A DNA stretch of 16,880 nucleotides from Nitratifractor sp. (GTDB lineage: Bacteria; Campylobacterota; Campylobacteria; Campylobacterales; Sulfurovaceae). The translations under genes were made by a program, and so were the position numbers. This document shows positions 16,690-16,880 of this stretch, piece by piece (the stretch's first letter is position 1; the number at the start of each line of letters is the position of its first letter). The notes beneath the pieces were generated by a model. That model was not told the origin of the DNA and ran no database searches. It saw only the letters and a program-made list of their open reading frames with translations. The stretch spans positions 1 through 16,880 of the forward strand of contig WFYP01000225.1 in assembly GCA_015490055.1 (NCBI GenBank), written 5' to 3'.

Positions 16690-16695
16690 ACTATA
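16690..16695 (-). promoter_or_regulatory. Candidate -10 box of the giant lipoprotein gene
   Basis: On the - strand the sequence reads TATAGT, inside TTGTATATAGTG, about 37 bases before the ATG at 16652. It lies within the outer edge of the palindromic element. A -35 box is not evident. Support is the hexamer and its distance only. Confidence 0.3.
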
Positions 16696-16707
16696 TACAA
16701 CATTTAA

Positions 16708-16805
16708 TAGCACAAGAGGGTGCTTAATATGAATAGTTTTTAATAAAAGCTAGCCAAAGCTAACTTGCGTTAAAAAGTATTTGCAGTAAGTGCCCTCTTG
16801 TGCTA
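16708..16805. repeat. Hairpin 1 of the second palindromic element
   Basis: TAGCACAAGAGGG (16708-16720) is perfectly complementary to CCCTCTTGTGCTA (16793-16805). The stem continues less perfectly inward and pairs again at the TTTTTAA / TTAAAAA blocks. The apex carries CTAGCCAAAGCTAA (16750-16763), identical to 1116-1129. Confidence 0.8.
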
Positions 16806-16846
16806 CCCAAAGGGCAAAACAAAAAAGCAACACCTATAAAAGAAAA

Positions 16847-16880
16847 ATTATCACTCTTAGCTTCGGCTAGGAGAGATAAT
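16847..16880. repeat. Hairpin 2 apex with C(TTCG)G loop, truncated by the edge
   Basis: ATTATCACTCTTAGC (16847-16861) pairs with GCTAGGAGAGATAAT (16866-16880) at 14 of 15 positions, counting one G-T pair, around a TTCG loop closed by C-G. Read on the - strand, the apex is CTAGCCGAAGCTAA, one base different from the hairpin 1 motif. The stem may extend past the window. Confidence 0.8.

Larger units (their letters stand above)
16675..16880. repeat. Second compound palindromic element, cut by the window edge
   Basis: The element begins with the outer sequence TAACTGATGTTACGCACTA (16675-16693), whose inverted partner should lie beyond the window. Then come hairpin 1 (16708-16805), CCCAAAGGG (16806-16814) directly after it, and an A-rich stretch leading into hairpin 2, whose apex is the last feature before the edge. 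The order matches the element at 1041-1354. No open frame of note occurs here; the 228-bp region upstream of the lipoprotein gene otherwise holds only that gene's ribosome site and promoter candidate. Confidence 0.75.

Overview
The window is AT-rich and looks like a chromosomal segment of a Campylobacterota (epsilonproteobacterial) species, something like Sulfurimonas, Sulfurovum or Arcobacter. The reasons are the low GC, the codon use, and a short MqnA-type gene of the futalosine menaquinone pathway, which is typical of that phylum. This placement is inferred; no rRNA or other phylogenetic marker is present.

Layout. (1) 67-9845, + strand: five consecutive genes for exported proteins built from DUF11-like Ig-fold domains. 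They encode a 305-aa protein, a 156-aa protein, a 364-aa protein, a 1615-aa outer-membrane protein (DUF11, SdrD-B-like domain, Ig-like domains, then a long C-terminal beta-barrel) and a 668-aa protein (lectin-like repeats, lamin-tail domain, terminal DUF11). Genes 2-5 are tightly packed (gaps of 11 and 49 bp, then an 8-bp overlap) and read as one operon. Gene 1 is split from them by a 388-bp spacer that is almost entirely a nested palindromic element. (2) 9925-10587, + strand: a probable mqnA (chorismate dehydratase), a housekeeping gene. (3) 10614-16652, - strand, convergent with mqnA: a roughly 2012-aa lipoprotein with an N-terminal conserved domain, two DUF5011-type Ig domains, a right-handed beta-helix, a cadherin-like domain, a long helical region with a possible transglutaminase-like Cys/His/Asp site, a TPR-like stretch and a beta-rich C terminus. 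(4) 16675-16880: the left part of a second palindromic element, cut by the window edge.

How it may work together: the five-gene cluster looks like a surface-display system in which one large outer-membrane barrel carries DUF11 modules and is co-made with small exported DUF11 partners. Three proteins share an N-terminal module. Two share a C-terminal DUF11 domain with cysteines in the same register. All four small or medium partners end exactly on a final beta-strand finishing in [IV]K. The giant lipoprotein is probably also cell-envelope exposed, but nothing in the sequence ties it functionally to the cluster.

The least explained feature is the pair of nested palindromic elements (1041-1354 and 16675 to the edge). 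Their stems differ in sequence, but both have a long hairpin with the 14-nt apical motif CTAGCCAAAGCTAA, followed directly by a CCC-NNN-GGG mini-hairpin and then a second hairpin. In the second element that second hairpin carries the apical motif inverted and is capped by C(TTCG)G. This looks like a structured mobile repeat or RNA family.
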